From Brevundimonas lutea (lineage in GTDB: Bacteria; Pseudomonadota; Alphaproteobacteria; Caulobacterales; Caulobacteraceae): a stretch of 64,000 bases of DNA. The notes beneath the pieces are model-generated. The model worked only from the letters and a program-made list of their open reading frames with translations. It did not search any database and was not told the DNA's origin. This document shows, piece after piece, positions 35,885 through 44,777 of the stretch; within the stretch, counting starts at the first letter, position 1; each line of letters begins with the position of its first letter. The position numbers and the translations under genes were made by a program. The stretch is taken from contig NZ_QUOQ01000004.1 of NCBI RefSeq assembly GCF_003704105.1, positions 372,001 through 436,000 of the forward strand, in the 5' to 3' direction.

Positions 35885-37720
35885 TCAGGCCGCCAGCGGT
35901 TCCGCCAAGGCGCGGACCGCGGCGCGCCCGCCGTGCACGCGCCCGACGACCTCCGCCAGGGCTGCGAAGTCGATGGGCTTGTTGAGGTAGGCGTCGGCGC
36001 CGGCCGCCAGGCCGGCATGGTGATCCTCCGTGCGCGCCGATGCCGACAGCACCACCACGGGCGTCTCCGCATTGGGCCCTCCGTCCTCGCGCAGCCGGCG
36101 GGTGGCCGTCAGGCCGTCCATGACCGGCATGTTGACGTCCATGACGATGAGGTCGAACCGCTGATCGGCACAGGCGTCCAGCGCCAGTTGGCCATTCTCC
36201 GCCGTCACTGCGATGTGGCCAGAAGAGCCGAGCCAAGCCTCCAGGATCATGCGGTTGACGGGGTGATCCTCGACCACCAGCACCGAAAGGCAGCGGCCCT
36301 CGCCGCAGTCGGCCACCAGCGGCTTAACCTCCGCCGCCACCCGCCACTCCAATACCTCGGCTTCGACCGAGAACACGAAGGTCGAGCCCTTGCCCTCTCT
36401 TGAGGTCACGGTGATGTCGCCGCCCATGATGTTGGCCATGCGCCGCGCGATGGTCAGGCCCAGGCCCGTGCCGCCGAACTTGCGTGTGGACGACGCGTCC
36501 AGCTGGGTGAAGGGCTGGAACAGACGATCCAGGTCCTCCGCCGAAATGCCCGGTCCGGAATCGACGATGGTGAAATCGAAGGCGACCCGGTCGTCGGCGA
36601 CCCGGCGGCCCGACAGACGATAGCGGACCTGTCCTTCCTGGGTGAATTTCACGGCGTTCGAGAGCAGGTTCTGCACCACCTGACAGACCCTCAAGGGGTC
36701 GCCGCGAACCACCGCCGGGATTTCCCCATCGAAGGTGGTGACAAGGTCCAGCCCCTTGGCCTCGGCCTGGGCGGTGAAGGGGCCGGTGATGCGACGATGC
36801 AGATCCTGCATATCCACCTCGACCGCTTCGAACGTCATCTTGCCGGCCTCGATCTTGGTCATGTCGAGGATGTCGTTGAGCAGACCCAGCAGGTTGTCGC
36901 CGGAGTTGCGGATGATCGACAGATAGTCGCGCTGGGTGTTGTCGAGCCGCGTCGCGCTCATCAGCTGCGCGGCGCCAAGGACGCCGTTCATCGGCGTGCG
37001 CAGCTCGTGCGAGATGACGCCCAGGAAGTTTGACTTGGCCTCGCTGGCAGCGTCGGCGCGATCACGCGCGCTCTCCAGTTCATCGATCAGATGGGCCTGA
37101 TAGTCCTGGAAGCTCTGAATTTTGGCCTCCTTCATCATGGTGATGATGATCTTGACCAGCAGCGATGATCCCAACACCGGCGCCACGGCCAGCAGGGTCC
37201 AGAACCCCGCCTCGCCCCAGAGACTGGAGGCGAGAACCAGCGCGGTCAGGGTGTAGGGCGCGGAGATGACGAAGGCCTCGCGCGGCGCCGTCCGCATCTG
37301 GGTGAAGACCATCACATAGCCGGAGCACAGCAAGGCCACCGCGAGGGCCGGACCCATCGGCCCGCCCCGGAACCAGGCCAGCAGCGGCGCCGTCGCCCAG
37401 GCGAAGGTTGTCAGGAAGGCGACCCAGACGAAGATGGGCGCATATTTGGAGCCCGTGCGGGCCACGACGTGCTTCTCGACCTGACCGCGCACATAGCCGG
37501 CGGCCATGGTGAGGGCGAACCAGCCGGCCGCCAGCCAGGGCCCGACGGCGGTGGCCAAGGCCACGGCCCAGCTGAAGATGATCCAGTAGCGGAGATTGCC
37601 GGTTTCGAGGATGGACTGTAGCACCTGGGCCGCCTCGGCCGGGGCGCGAACCTTGGCCTTGGGTCTAGCGGCAGCCTTGTCAGCGCCGGCCGCGATCCTG
37701 TCGACCACCTGGTCCGTCAT
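35885..37720 (-). CDS. Hybrid sensor histidine kinase
   Basis: A 611-residue protein. About six membrane helices lie within residues 45-200 with no large periplasmic loop, so it senses within or near the membrane. A coiled-coil, the HisKA domain with phospho-His in FLGVISHELRTPMNG (about residue 241), and the HATPase domain (LLSNAVKFTQEGQVRY, DSGPGISAEDLDRLFQPF, GGTGLGLTIARRMANIMGG) follow. A C-terminal receiver has its phospho-Asp in DLIVMDVNMPVMDG (about residue 527). No separate response regulator or Hpt gene is adjacent; the Hpt-like gene at 2 kb is far away. The signal is unknown. Confidence 0.92.
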   Translation of the reverse strand: MTDQVVDRIAAGADKAAARPKAKVRAPAEAAQVLQSILETGNLRYWIIFSWAVALATAVGPWLAAGWFALTMAAGYVRGQVEKHVVARTGSKYAPIFVWVAFLTTFAWATAPLLAWFRGGPMGPALAVALLCSGYVMVFTQMRTAPREAFVISAPYTLTALVLASSLWGEAGFWTLLAVAPVLGSSLLVKIIITMMKEAKIQSFQDYQAHLIDELESARDRADAASEAKSNFLGVISHELRTPMNGVLGAAQLMSATRLDNTQRDYLSIIRNSGDNLLGLLNDILDMTKIEAGKMTFEAVEVDMQDLHRRITGPFTAQAEAKGLDLVTTFDGEIPAVVRGDPLRVCQVVQNLLSNAVKFTQEGQVRYRLSGRRVADDRVAFDFTIVDSGPGISAEDLDRLFQPFTQLDASSTRKFGGTGLGLTIARRMANIMGGDITVTSREGKGSTFVFSVEAEVLEWRVAAEVKPLVADCGEGRCLSVLVVEDHPVNRMILEAWLGSSGHIAVTAENGQLALDACADQRFDLIVMDVNMPVMDGLTATRRLREDGGPNAETPVVVLSASARTEDHHAGLAAGADAYLNKPIDFAALAEVVGRVHGGRAAVRALAEPLAA

Positions 37721-37799
37721 ACCGTCCCCATCGTGCCTGTCCCAAACCCGGCGGAAGGCTAGTCATGGATGACCTAAGGGGAAATGAACGCCAAGGTGG

Positions 37800-38102
37800 T
37801 TATGTACCGTCGGTTTCCGATATTGCCCGGGCCTTGATCGACAGGGCGTGGACCGGCCCTGCCAGTTCTTCGGCCAGCAGGCGATTGATGGTCTTCTGCC
37901 GCTCCAACCGTCCCACGCCCTCGAAGGCGGCGGACACGACCTCAAGGTTGAAATGGCTCTCGCCACCCGGCCTGGCGTCCATGCCGCCTTCGTGGTGATG
38001 GCCGGCGTGGCGGGCGCTGTCGTCCTCGATCACGAGCCGTTCGGGCGCCAGGGCCTGGATAAGTTTTTTGCGGATGATCGTCGCAATCGGGCCTTCAGTC
38101 AT
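37800..38102 (-). CDS. bolA: BolA family protein
   Basis: A 100-residue BolA/IbaG-like protein with the KH-like fold. It starts IATIIRKKLIQALAPERLVIEDDSARHAGH, continues SHFNLEVVSAAFEGVGRLERQKTINRLLAEEL, and ends with PVHALSIKARA. The invariant His in PVHAL and the GGESHFN loop can bind an iron-sulfur cluster with a monothiol glutaredoxin partner. The start ATG 38102 has AAGGA six to seven bases upstream. It is divergent from a J-domain gene, a pairing common in alphaproteobacteria. Confidence 0.9.
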   Translation of the reverse strand: MTEGPIATIIRKKLIQALAPERLVIEDDSARHAGHHHEGGMDARPGGESHFNLEVVSAAFEGVGRLERQKTINRLLAEELAGPVHALSIKARAISETDGT

Positions 38103-38146
38103 GTCTTGTCCTTGAGAACGTCCCAATCGACCCTACACTTCGGGTG

Positions 38147-38815
38147 ATGGCCACAGCCTTTCAATACAAGCCCCGCTTCAAGGACATGCGCATCCGGCCG
38201 CCCAAGGAGGGCGAGGCCGAGGCCGAGGCCGACGTTCTGAAGCTAAAGCCTGGGGAAAAGCCCTGTCAGTGGCCCGACTGTTCGCGCGCCGCCACCGCCC
38301 GCGCGCCCAAGTCCCGCGAGCGGCTGGCCGACTTCTATGACTTCTGTCAGGCCCACGCCGGCGAGTACAACAAGAGCTGGAATTTCTACGCCGGCATGAG
38401 CGAGGGCGAGGTCCGCGCCGCTCAGGAGAACGAGGCCATGACCGGCGGCCGCCCGACCTGGGAGATGAAGGCCGGCAAGATGTCGCGAGAGGCGGCCGCC
38501 TTCGCCTCCAAGATGGGCACGGCCAACACCACCGGTCAGGGCTCGTGGCGCGACAGCTTCGGCCTGTTCGGCCGGCGCACCCGCGAAGCCGCGCCCGGCG
38601 AGACCGAGGGCCTGCGCATCGGCCGCCTCGAACGCGCCGCCTTGGCCGACCTTGATCTCGAGGCCGGCGCCGACAAGGCCGCCATCAAGGCCCGCTATCA
38701 CCTGCTGCTGAAACGCTTCCACCCCGACACCAACGGCGGCGACCGCGCCGCCGAGGAAAAGCTCCAGCGCGTCATTAAGGCCTGGAAGACGCTGAGAAAG
38801 GCGGGGATGGCGTGA
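38147..38815 (+). CDS. J-domain (DnaJ-like) protein
   Basis: A 222-residue protein with an atypical C-terminal J-domain: LADLDLEAGADKAAIKARYHLLLKRFHPDTNGGDRAAEEKLQRVIKAWKTL, with the HPD triad in FHPDTNGG. The N-terminal half carries a conserved CQWPDCSRAATARAPKSR...FCQAHAGEYNKSWNFYAGM block with three Cys and one His that may bind a metal. The family is usual beside bolA in alphaproteobacteria, and it presumably stimulates an Hsp70. The start is ATG 38147; GTG 38144 just before it is in frame. Confidence 0.88.
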   Translation: MATAFQYKPRFKDMRIRPPKEGEAEAEADVLKLKPGEKPCQWPDCSRAATARAPKSRERLADFYDFCQAHAGEYNKSWNFYAGMSEGEVRAAQENEAMTGGRPTWEMKAGKMSREAAAFASKMGTANTTGQGSWRDSFGLFGRRTREAAPGETEGLRIGRLERAALADLDLEAGADKAAIKARYHLLLKRFHPDTNGGDRAAEEKLQRVIKAWKTLRKAGMA

Positions 38816-38828
38816 TAGCCTCTCCTCC

Positions 38829-39560
38829 TCAAAGTTCGGTAAGTCGGGACCACTGACGCTGGCGATGCTCGGACGAGGACGCCGGAGGATGGGCGGGCGT
38901 CAGTCCGCCGGCAGCCAGCGCCCCGACTCCCGCTGATCTTCTGATGAGGTCGAGTTCATCACGCATTGAACACAGCGCTGAGATGCTGTGTTCGGCGGCC
39001 TGTTGCAACAACGCCCTGGTCTCCGGTTTGACCTTGCCCTGTGCGACTTCGCCGCCGGCGACGCGATGAAGCCACTTGAGCCGAATGGAGATTGTGAGGA
39101 TGTGGGTCATGAACTTGGCGTGCTCTTGTCCCGTGGCCGGATAGGCTTCCATCATGGCGATAAGGGCGGAATATCGATCCGGCGCCCACGCCGACCACAC
39201 GGTCTGAAACCATTTTAGATCATCCTCGTCAGCCGCCAGCCGCTCGGCGTTTGTGGCCGCGCGACGAACAAACCGATCCAGCTCGGTGATCTCCTTGGTG
39301 GCGGATCGAGCCACCAGATAGATGGCGGTCATGCGATCCGCAGCGGCCACCCGGCGTTCGTGCCGGTAATGGACAAATCCGGCGGCCAGCGCGCCCCAGA
39401 AGGCCGCAAAAGTGCCGATCACTCCAGCCCAGCCGTATGACCACTCTTGCTGCAACGGCGCCCACATCGTGGTCTGAGCCGTGGAAAAGACAGCGATGAT
39501 GGCGCCGACCACAAGAGCGACCCCCAGCGTGACGGGCATTCGGCGTCCGAGCTTCGACAT
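38829..39560 (-). CDS. Membrane protein, unknown function
   Basis: A 243-residue protein. Two membrane helices lie in the first 75 residues (VTLGVALVVGAIIAVFSTAQ and WAGVIGTFAAFWGALAAGFVHY), followed by a long helical cytoplasmic part with coiled-coil tendency. I recognise no family. The layout (two helices then a helical cytosolic domain) is common in uncharacterised small inner-membrane proteins. ATG 39560 is preferred over ATG 39602 because the intervening residues are poorly hydrophobic. It converges on the J-domain gene with 13 bases between stops. Confidence 0.65.
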   Translation of the reverse strand: MSKLGRRMPVTLGVALVVGAIIAVFSTAQTTMWAPLQQEWSYGWAGVIGTFAAFWGALAAGFVHYRHERRVAAADRMTAIYLVARSATKEITELDRFVRRAATNAERLAADEDDLKWFQTVWSAWAPDRYSALIAMMEAYPATGQEHAKFMTHILTISIRLKWLHRVAGGEVAQGKVKPETRALLQQAAEHSISALCSMRDELDLIRRSAGVGALAAGGLTPAHPPASSSEHRQRQWSRLTEL

Positions 39561-39634
39561 CGCAGTCTCAAAAGGATGTGGCTTGCTGGCCCATCGAAGC
39601 ACCTGCCTGGTTGACTGGCAATCAATGGCGTCGG

Positions 39635-39707
39635 TAGGCCCGGCAGGACTCGAACCTGCAACCAGACCGTTATGAGCGGTCGGCTCTAACCATTGAGCTA
39701 CGGGCCC
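39635..39707 (-). tRNA. tRNA with CAT anticodon, probably tRNA-Ile2
   Basis: On the minus strand: acceptor stem GGGCCCG / CGGGCCT (ending in a G-U pair), D-arm AGCTCAATGGTTAGAGC, anticodon stem GACCG/CGGTC around loop CTCATAA (anticodon CAT), and T-arm GCAGG/CCTGC. The discriminator base is A; the next three bases are CCG, so CCA is not encoded. The C4-G69 and C5-G68 pairs and the short D-loop resemble lysidine-modified tRNA-Ile2 rather than elongator Met, but the anticodon alone cannot decide. Confidence 0.85.
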
Positions 39708-39904
39708 GTCCGCGGGGCGGCCGTCTCGCCTAGCAGGCGGCGCGGCGGCGGCAAAGACCCGACCCGTCGCCCGCCGCCTTTCGCTTTTGTCACGCCGATG
39801 AACCGAAACTGACCGGCCGCCCTCCCGTTCATTCAGATGAACGCGGCTAGACCGGCCGCGTCACGACGCCGGTCCCCGCCGGCGCGCAAGAGGAGTCTCT
39901 CTCA

Positions 39905-40669
39905 ATGCCCCGCATCCGTCTCGCCGGCCCCCTGGCCGCCTCCGCCGCCGCCTTGGCCCTGGTCGCCGGCGCCGCGCCCGCCCTGGCTCAATCGCAGCCG
40001 GCCGCTCCGGCCCAGCAGGTTCAGATCATGGCCCAATATCCCGCCCTCAACCTGGCCGCCCACGGTGAGGTCAAGATCGCGCCTGACAAGGCTGATATCA
40101 ATTTCGGCGTGGTGACCGAGGCCCCGACCGCCGCCGAAGCCATGGCCCAGAACGCCGAGCGCATGACCCGGGTGATGCGCGCCCTGACCGGCGCAGGCAT
40201 CGCCGAGCGGGACATCCAGACCTCGGGCCTCAACCTCCAGGCCCAGTACGATTATGTCCAGGATCAGCCGCCCCGCCTGCGCGGCTATCAGGCCACCAAC
40301 CGCGTGACGGTGCTGGTGCGTGACGTCGAGGCCGTCGGCACCACCGCTGACGCCGTCGTCGCCGCCGGGGTCAATCAGATCGACGGCATCACCTTCGGCC
40401 TGATCGACCCCACCGAGGCCGAAAACCAGGCCCGCCAGCTGGCCGTCCGCGCGCTTCAGAACAAGGCCGAGGTCTATGCCCAGGCTACCGGCCTGCGTCT
40501 GGCCGGGCTGCGCAGCCTGACCGAGGCCGGCGGCTATCAGCCCCAGCCGCCCATGCCGATGTACCGCATGGCGCTCCAGTCTTCCGCCGACGCCGCCTCC
40601 ACGCCTGTCTCCTCCGGGGAACTGAGCGTCCGGATCGACATCACCGGCGTCTACGACCTGGCGCGTTAA
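39905..40669 (+). CDS. SIMPL-domain (DUF541) periplasmic protein
   Basis: A 254-residue protein with a Sec signal peptide (cut near PALAQS, about residue 29). The DUF541/SIMPL fold follows: LNLAAHGEVKIAPDKADINFGVVTEAPTAAEAMAQNAERM, GIAERDIQTSGLNLQAQYDY, RLRGYQATNRVTVLVRDVE. Family members are periplasmic or outer-membrane proteins, some linked to oxidative stress, but the mechanism is unclear. AGAGGAG occurs upstream at 39888-39894. The gene is followed by a strong hairpin shared with the convergent aspartic protease gene. Confidence 0.88.
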   Translation: MPRIRLAGPLAASAAALALVAGAAPALAQSQPAAPAQQVQIMAQYPALNLAAHGEVKIAPDKADINFGVVTEAPTAAEAMAQNAERMTRVMRALTGAGIAERDIQTSGLNLQAQYDYVQDQPPRLRGYQATNRVTVLVRDVEAVGTTADAVVAAGVNQIDGITFGLIDPTEAENQARQLAVRALQNKAEVYAQATGLRLAGLRSLTEAGGYQPQPPMPMYRMALQSSADAASTPVSSGELSVRIDITGVYDLAR

Positions 40670-40673
40670 GCTT

Positions 40674-40710
40674 GCGCCGGCTCCTTTCCCCGATCGGAAG
40701 GAGCCGGCGC
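40674..40710. terminator. Bidirectional hairpin terminator
   Basis: A perfect 13-bp stem (GCGCCGGCTCCTT / AAGGAGCCGGCGC) with an 11-base loop sits between the convergent SIMPL and retropepsin-like genes. Neither side has a T-tract, so termination strength is uncertain. Confidence 0.65.
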
Positions 40711-40719
40711 CCACCAGGA

Positions 40720-41325
40720 TCAGGGCGACAGGATCAGGGTGCGTTCCTCGACTCGCCACGAGCCCAGCTCTGACAGCACGTTCATGCCCAGCACCTCGAT
40801 GCCGCCGAAGGCTGGAGACACCATGACCCGGATGTCGCGCGCCTCTATCCCGCCCAGCTGAAGCGTTTCGACGGTTCCGGTTTCGGCCCGAACCACGCCG
40901 TTGGCGGTACGCACGACCACCGGCACCAGGCTGTCGCCACGTTCGATCCCCGCGGCCTCCGCGGTCTCGAGCGTCAGGGCGGTCAGGGTGGCGCCGGTAT
41001 CCACCAACATGCGCCGCTCCACGCCGTTGATCGAGGCCTCGACCCAGAAGTGGCCATCGGGCGAGAGCGGGATGCGCACCTCGTCTCCGACCACCTGTTG
41101 CCGGCTCATCCCCAGCCGGTCCGCGAAGCGGGACAGGGTCGGGTCGAACTGGGCCTGCTGCAGCAGCATGAAAAGGAAAAAGGCCAGCAGCCCATAGGAC
41201 AGGATCGCCCTCAACGCCTTGCCCACATAGGGCAGGCGAAACAGCAGCAGCAGGATCAGGGCCGCGCCCGCCGCATAGAGGGCCAGGGTCATCCATTCGG
41301 GACTGTCGGTCAGCAGCGGCGGCAT
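40720..41325 (-). CDS. Membrane-anchored retropepsin-like aspartic protease
   Basis: A 201-residue protein. Two N-terminal membrane helices (MTLALYAAGAALILLLLF and AILSYGLLAFFLFMLL) are followed by a clan AA single-lobe aspartic protease domain. The active site is in MLVDTGATLTAL (Asp at about residue 109), and VLGMNVLSELGSWRVEERTLIL is typical of the TIGR02281 family. Such proteases must dimerise to be active. The catalytic domain would face the periplasm. It lies 80 bases downstream of the GreA-type gene on the same strand; substrates are unknown. Confidence 0.88.
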   Translation of the reverse strand: MPPLLTDSPEWMTLALYAAGAALILLLLFRLPYVGKALRAILSYGLLAFFLFMLLQQAQFDPTLSRFADRLGMSRQQVVGDEVRIPLSPDGHFWVEASINGVERRMLVDTGATLTALTLETAEAAGIERGDSLVPVVVRTANGVVRAETGTVETLQLGGIEARDIRVMVSPAFGGIEVLGMNVLSELGSWRVEERTLILSP

Positions 41326-41405
41326 GCGGTCCCTGGCGTTCGTGGAAGACGACTTCTAACGCGACATGCCCAGCTTCGCCGCCGGGACATCACGCCGCAA
41401 CCACG

Positions 41406-41885
41406 TCAATCGACGGCGGTGATCTCGGCGGCCTGGCCATTGATGCTGATCTCGTCGCCGACCTCCCGGCCGATCAGAGCTCGGGCGAGCGGAGAGACAT
41501 GGCTGACGGTGCCGGCCTTGGGATCCGCCTCATCTTCACCGACGATGCGCCAGGTCTCGACCCGCCCGTCGTCACGCTCGATGGTGGCCCCTCCCCCGAA
41601 GCGGACCCGCCCGTCCGGCTGCGTCGGTTCGATGAGTTGGGCCGAGGCGCGGCGCGCGGACCAGTAGCGCAGGTCGCGGGTGGCGCGCGCCATGGCGGTC
41701 CGATCGGCCTCGATGTCGCCCTTGGCCTGAGCGGTCGCATAGGCGGCGCGCGCCGCGGCCAGGGCCGCGTCCATGGCGGCCAGCCCTGCGGGGGTGACCA
41801 GGTTCGGGTGCGACGAGATCGGCCGATCCGGGAGATCGGCCGCCGTCGCCTCCAGGTCCTCTTCCCGGGTGAAGGCGACGCTCAT
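41406..41885 (-). CDS. GreA/GreB-family transcription elongation factor
   Basis: A 159-residue Gre-family protein. The N-terminal coiled-coil runs over about residues 30-85 and is shorter and less charged than in GreA (AAARAAYATAQAKGDIEADRTAMARATRDLRYWSARRASA). A C-terminal FKBP-like domain follows (VRFGGGATIERDDGRVETWRIVGEDEADPKAGTVSHVSPLARALIGREVGDEISI), which contacts RNA polymerase. It is more divergent than canonical GreA and probably a paralogue. It lies between the GH3 gene and the retropepsin-like gene. Confidence 0.85.
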   Translation of the reverse strand: MSVAFTREEDLEATAADLPDRPISSHPNLVTPAGLAAMDAALAAARAAYATAQAKGDIEADRTAMARATRDLRYWSARRASAQLIEPTQPDGRVRFGGGATIERDDGRVETWRIVGEDEADPKAGTVSHVSPLARALIGREVGDEISINGQAAEITAVD

Positions 41886-41957
41886 GATCGGGGTCCGGAC
41901 GTAGTCATGTCAGGGCAACGCCCTCCGCGTCCGGATGATCCGCTGGGCGGCGCCGGT

Positions 41958-44495
41958 TCAGTCCGTCGGGCAGGCGGCGTCGCCCTCGTTGGACGCCAGG
42001 CGCACGTCCTCGATCGAGAGGCCCAGGGCTCCCTCTGTCTCCAGCAGGAAGGGCGTATCGATGGCCGAGACATCGGCCCCGGCGTCGCGGAAGCACGACA
42101 GCCGCACCTTCAGTTCGCCCCACTCCCCGGCCGGGGCGCCGCTCAGACGCGGCGTGATGTCGATGACACCGGCGCCGACACCCAGGCGGACCGCATCCGT
42201 GGGCGCCTGATCAACGCGATAGCGGAAAGACAACGCCATCTCGCCGTTGGTCTGACGGGTCAGGTCGATCGGCGCCGAGGCGATGGCCACGCGCGCCGGA
42301 CCGTCGCCGGCGAAACTCAGGGCCACGGCCGTTTCCTGGCCCGTTCCATCGACCGGGCGCGCCGAGACCCCGCCGCGCGGCGATCGGCCCACGGCCTCCT
42401 CGCCCAGTTTCAGTTCGCCGCCGCCGTCGCGCAGCATCAGCGACCAGGGGGCCACGAAGCGGCCATCGACGAAATAGCGGTCCACGGCCGAGCCGGAGCT
42501 CTCGACGCCGCTGACCTCGGACAGGGCGGCGACCTCGGCGGGCGCCGCATAGCTAAGCCCGTACCCATAGGCGAACTGGGGATCATAGCCATCCTGGCCG
42601 CGGTTCAGGGGCGCGCCCGCCGCGCCCTTGGGCCAGCTGAAGCTGAGCTTGCCCGTGAAGTCATGACGCGGCGCGCCTTCGGTGTCCCCGACCAGCACAT
42701 CGGCCACGCCGCCGCCCTCCGCGCCCGGCAGCCAGGCCGCCACGAAGGCGTCGGACTGGTTGATCTCGGGATTGGTCCACATCGGTCTGCCGGACAGGAA
42801 CACCGAGACGGTCGGCACCCCCGCCGCCTTCAGCCGCCGCAGGGTCTCCAGAGGCTCTTCGGGGAGGAAGTCCAGGGTCTCCACGTCGCCCTGAAACTCG
42901 GCGTAGGGCGTCTCGCCGAAGACGACGATGGCCACGTCCGGGCGCTCGCTGAATTGGCCGCCGGCGTCATAGGTCGCTGCGCCGCCGGCCGCCGTCACCG
43001 CCTCCTCGATTCCAGCCCAAATCGACTGGCCATTGGGGAAGTCGTCGTTGGAATTGCCCGTCCCCTGCCAAGTCAGGGTCCAGCCGCCCGAGGCCTGGCC
43101 GATGTCGTCGGCCGCCGCGCCCGCGACCAGCACCCGCGCGCCGGCACGGATCGGCAGCACGCCGCCGTTGTTCTTGAGCAGCACCAGAGACTTGCGGACC
43201 GCCTCGCGCGCCAGGGCGCGGTGCTCGGCCGAGCCCAGCAGCTCCAGGCGACCTTCATAGGGACGTTGGTCCTCGAACAGACCCGTCTTGACCTTGGCGC
43301 GCAGGATGCGGCGCACCGCCTCGTCGATCCGCGCCATCGGGATCTCGCCCGATTGGGCCTGGGCCAGGGTGCTGGCGTAGAGCGGCTTCCAGCTGTCGGG
43401 GGCCATCAGCATGTCGATCCCGGCGTTGACCGCCAGGGCGCAGCTCTCGTTGGAGCAGCCCGGCAGCTGGCCGTGGGCGTTCCAGTCCGAGACGACGAAA
43501 CCGTCAAAGCCCAGCGGGCCGCGCAGCACCTCGGTCAGGATGGTCTCGTTGCCGGAGTGTTTGACACCGTTCCAGCTGGAGAAGCTGGCCATGATGGACA
43601 GCACGCCGGCGTCGATCGCTTGGGTGTAGCCGCCCAGGTGGATGTCGATCAGCTCGCGTTCCGTACCCGCGAAATCGCCCTGGTCGGTGCCGTTGGTGGT
43701 GCCGCCGTCGGCCAGGAAGTGCTTGGCCGATCCGGCGATGCGGCCGGGCGCGATATGACCCTCGGTGGGGATCTCGCCCTGCAGACCCAGGGTCATGGGG
43801 CCGGCATAGGCCTGACCCACCTCGGGATCCTCGGCATAGCCCTCATAGGTCCGGCCCCAGCGGTCGTCGCGCGGCACGGCCAGGGTCGGGCCGAACGTCC
43901 AGTCGGCCCCGGTCACCGCCACCTCGACGGCCGTCGCCTCGCCGATGCGACGGATCAGGTCGGGGTCGCGCGCCGCGCCCAGGCCGATGTTGTGGGGAAA
44001 GACGGTGGCGCCGACGACATTGTTGTGCCCGTGCACGGCGTCGATGCCATAGATCAGCGGCACCACCGTGCCGCCGCGGCGGGCGTTGGCGGCGCGAAAC
44101 GCCTGGGCCAGTTCGACCCATCTGGCGGCTTCGGCCCGCTCGTCGCCGCCGGGCGACGAGTTGCCCCCCGCCAGGATCGAGCCCAGCGGATAGGTCAGCA
44201 GGTCCTCGGGCGTAATGGCGGCGATGTCGGCCTGGATCATCTGGCCGACCTTCTCCTCCAGCGTCAGGCGACCCAGCAGATCCTCGACGAAGGCTTCGGT
44301 GGCCGGATCGCTCATCGCGTCTGGCGAGCTCGCCTGGGGCCAATCGGCGGGGTTGGCGCGCGACGCCTCGGTGACGATGCTGTCTTCATTTGACACGTGG
44401 ACGACTGGCTGCGCCACGGCCGCACCACCGATGCTGAGCGCGAACGCCACGGCCAGGGCATGGCGGCTGGCCGTGTGAGAAAGCAGATGGATCAT
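41958..44495 (-). CDS. Secreted glycoside hydrolase family 3 (beta-glucosidase type)
   Basis: An 845-residue exo-acting beta-glycosidase. Sec signal peptide, then the GH3 N-terminal barrel (VGQMIQADIAAITPEDLL, FPHNIGLGAARDPDLIRRIG, SAKHFLADGGTTNGTDQGD), catalytic nucleophile Asp in GFVVSDWNAHGQL, and the GH3 C-terminal domain (SLVLLKNNGGVLPI, SGRPMWTNPEINQSDAFVAAWLPG). About 170 further residues look like a beta-sandwich carbohydrate-binding domain, as in ExoP-type glucan glucohydrolases. ATG 44495 has GGGGGC upstream; the open frame to 44645 is the leader. It is paralogous to the shorter GH3 at 57337. A LacI-like site and a leader shared with the TonB receptor lie upstream. Confidence 0.93.
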   Translation of the reverse strand: MIHLLSHTASRHALAVAFALSIGGAAVAQPVVHVSNEDSIVTEASRANPADWPQASSPDAMSDPATEAFVEDLLGRLTLEEKVGQMIQADIAAITPEDLLTYPLGSILAGGNSSPGGDERAEAARWVELAQAFRAANARRGGTVVPLIYGIDAVHGHNNVVGATVFPHNIGLGAARDPDLIRRIGEATAVEVAVTGADWTFGPTLAVPRDDRWGRTYEGYAEDPEVGQAYAGPMTLGLQGEIPTEGHIAPGRIAGSAKHFLADGGTTNGTDQGDFAGTERELIDIHLGGYTQAIDAGVLSIMASFSSWNGVKHSGNETILTEVLRGPLGFDGFVVSDWNAHGQLPGCSNESCALAVNAGIDMLMAPDSWKPLYASTLAQAQSGEIPMARIDEAVRRILRAKVKTGLFEDQRPYEGRLELLGSAEHRALAREAVRKSLVLLKNNGGVLPIRAGARVLVAGAAADDIGQASGGWTLTWQGTGNSNDDFPNGQSIWAGIEEAVTAAGGAATYDAGGQFSERPDVAIVVFGETPYAEFQGDVETLDFLPEEPLETLRRLKAAGVPTVSVFLSGRPMWTNPEINQSDAFVAAWLPGAEGGGVADVLVGDTEGAPRHDFTGKLSFSWPKGAAGAPLNRGQDGYDPQFAYGYGLSYAAPAEVAALSEVSGVESSGSAVDRYFVDGRFVAPWSLMLRDGGGELKLGEEAVGRSPRGGVSARPVDGTGQETAVALSFAGDGPARVAIASAPIDLTRQTNGEMALSFRYRVDQAPTDAVRLGVGAGVIDITPRLSGAPAGEWGELKVRLSCFRDAGADVSAIDTPFLLETEGALGLSIEDVRLASNEGDAACPTD

Positions 44496-44566
44496 GACGC
44501 CCCCGGTGACTGCATGGCCCGCGAACGTCGTGATCGGGGTCCCGGCGCTTGCGGGGTCCGTCCGGC

Positions 44567-44592
44567 GTTTCCTCGGCGGCGGATCATCGTCC
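44567..44592 (-). promoter_or_regulatory. Leader element shared with TonB receptor gene (copy A)
   Basis: Minus-strand GGACGATGATCC (44581-44592) lies inside a small inverted repeat (GCGGA-TCATCG-TCCGC on the plus strand). It is followed after a short gap by CGCCGAGGAAAC. The same order occurs at 62337-62363 upstream of the TonB receptor gene. It lies 71-98 bases before the GH3 start codon. Confidence 0.5.
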
Positions 44593-44624
44593 GCAGGCTC
44601 GTTACCACGAAACTGACCCGACAA

Positions 44625-44638
44625 TGATAACGCTGTCA
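44625..44638 (-). promoter_or_regulatory. LacI-family-like operator overlapping a TTGACA box
   Basis: TGATAACGCTGTCA is an imperfect dyad (10 of 14 positions) with the central CG and flanks usual in LacI/GalR operators. On the minus strand TTGACA (44634-44639) overlaps it and could be a -35 box; I see no good -10 box. It lies 33 bases upstream of the shared leader element of the GH3 gene. Confidence 0.4.
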
Positions 44639-44777
44639 ACGCCACGAATGGGGGATTTCCGCTCCCGGGGCGATCGGCTTACATGAACGCGACCTGACCA
44701 TCGCCGTTCAGACGCGGTTCCACCGCGACCCTTTAGAACAACCCTCATCAGGGGTTCAGTCGAAAGGAATCGCCGCC

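Noticed and set aside
35865..35891. GGCCTGA / TCAGGCC inverted repeat between the M1 peptidase and histidine kinase genes
   Set aside because: Only 7 pairs with a 13-base loop, no T-tract, and one arm covers the kinase stop codon.
41499..44393. 964-codon antisense frame over the GH3 gene
   Set aside because: Typical antisense shadow (Arg/Gly/His-rich, no ribosome-binding site); the GH3 motifs on the other strand are intact.
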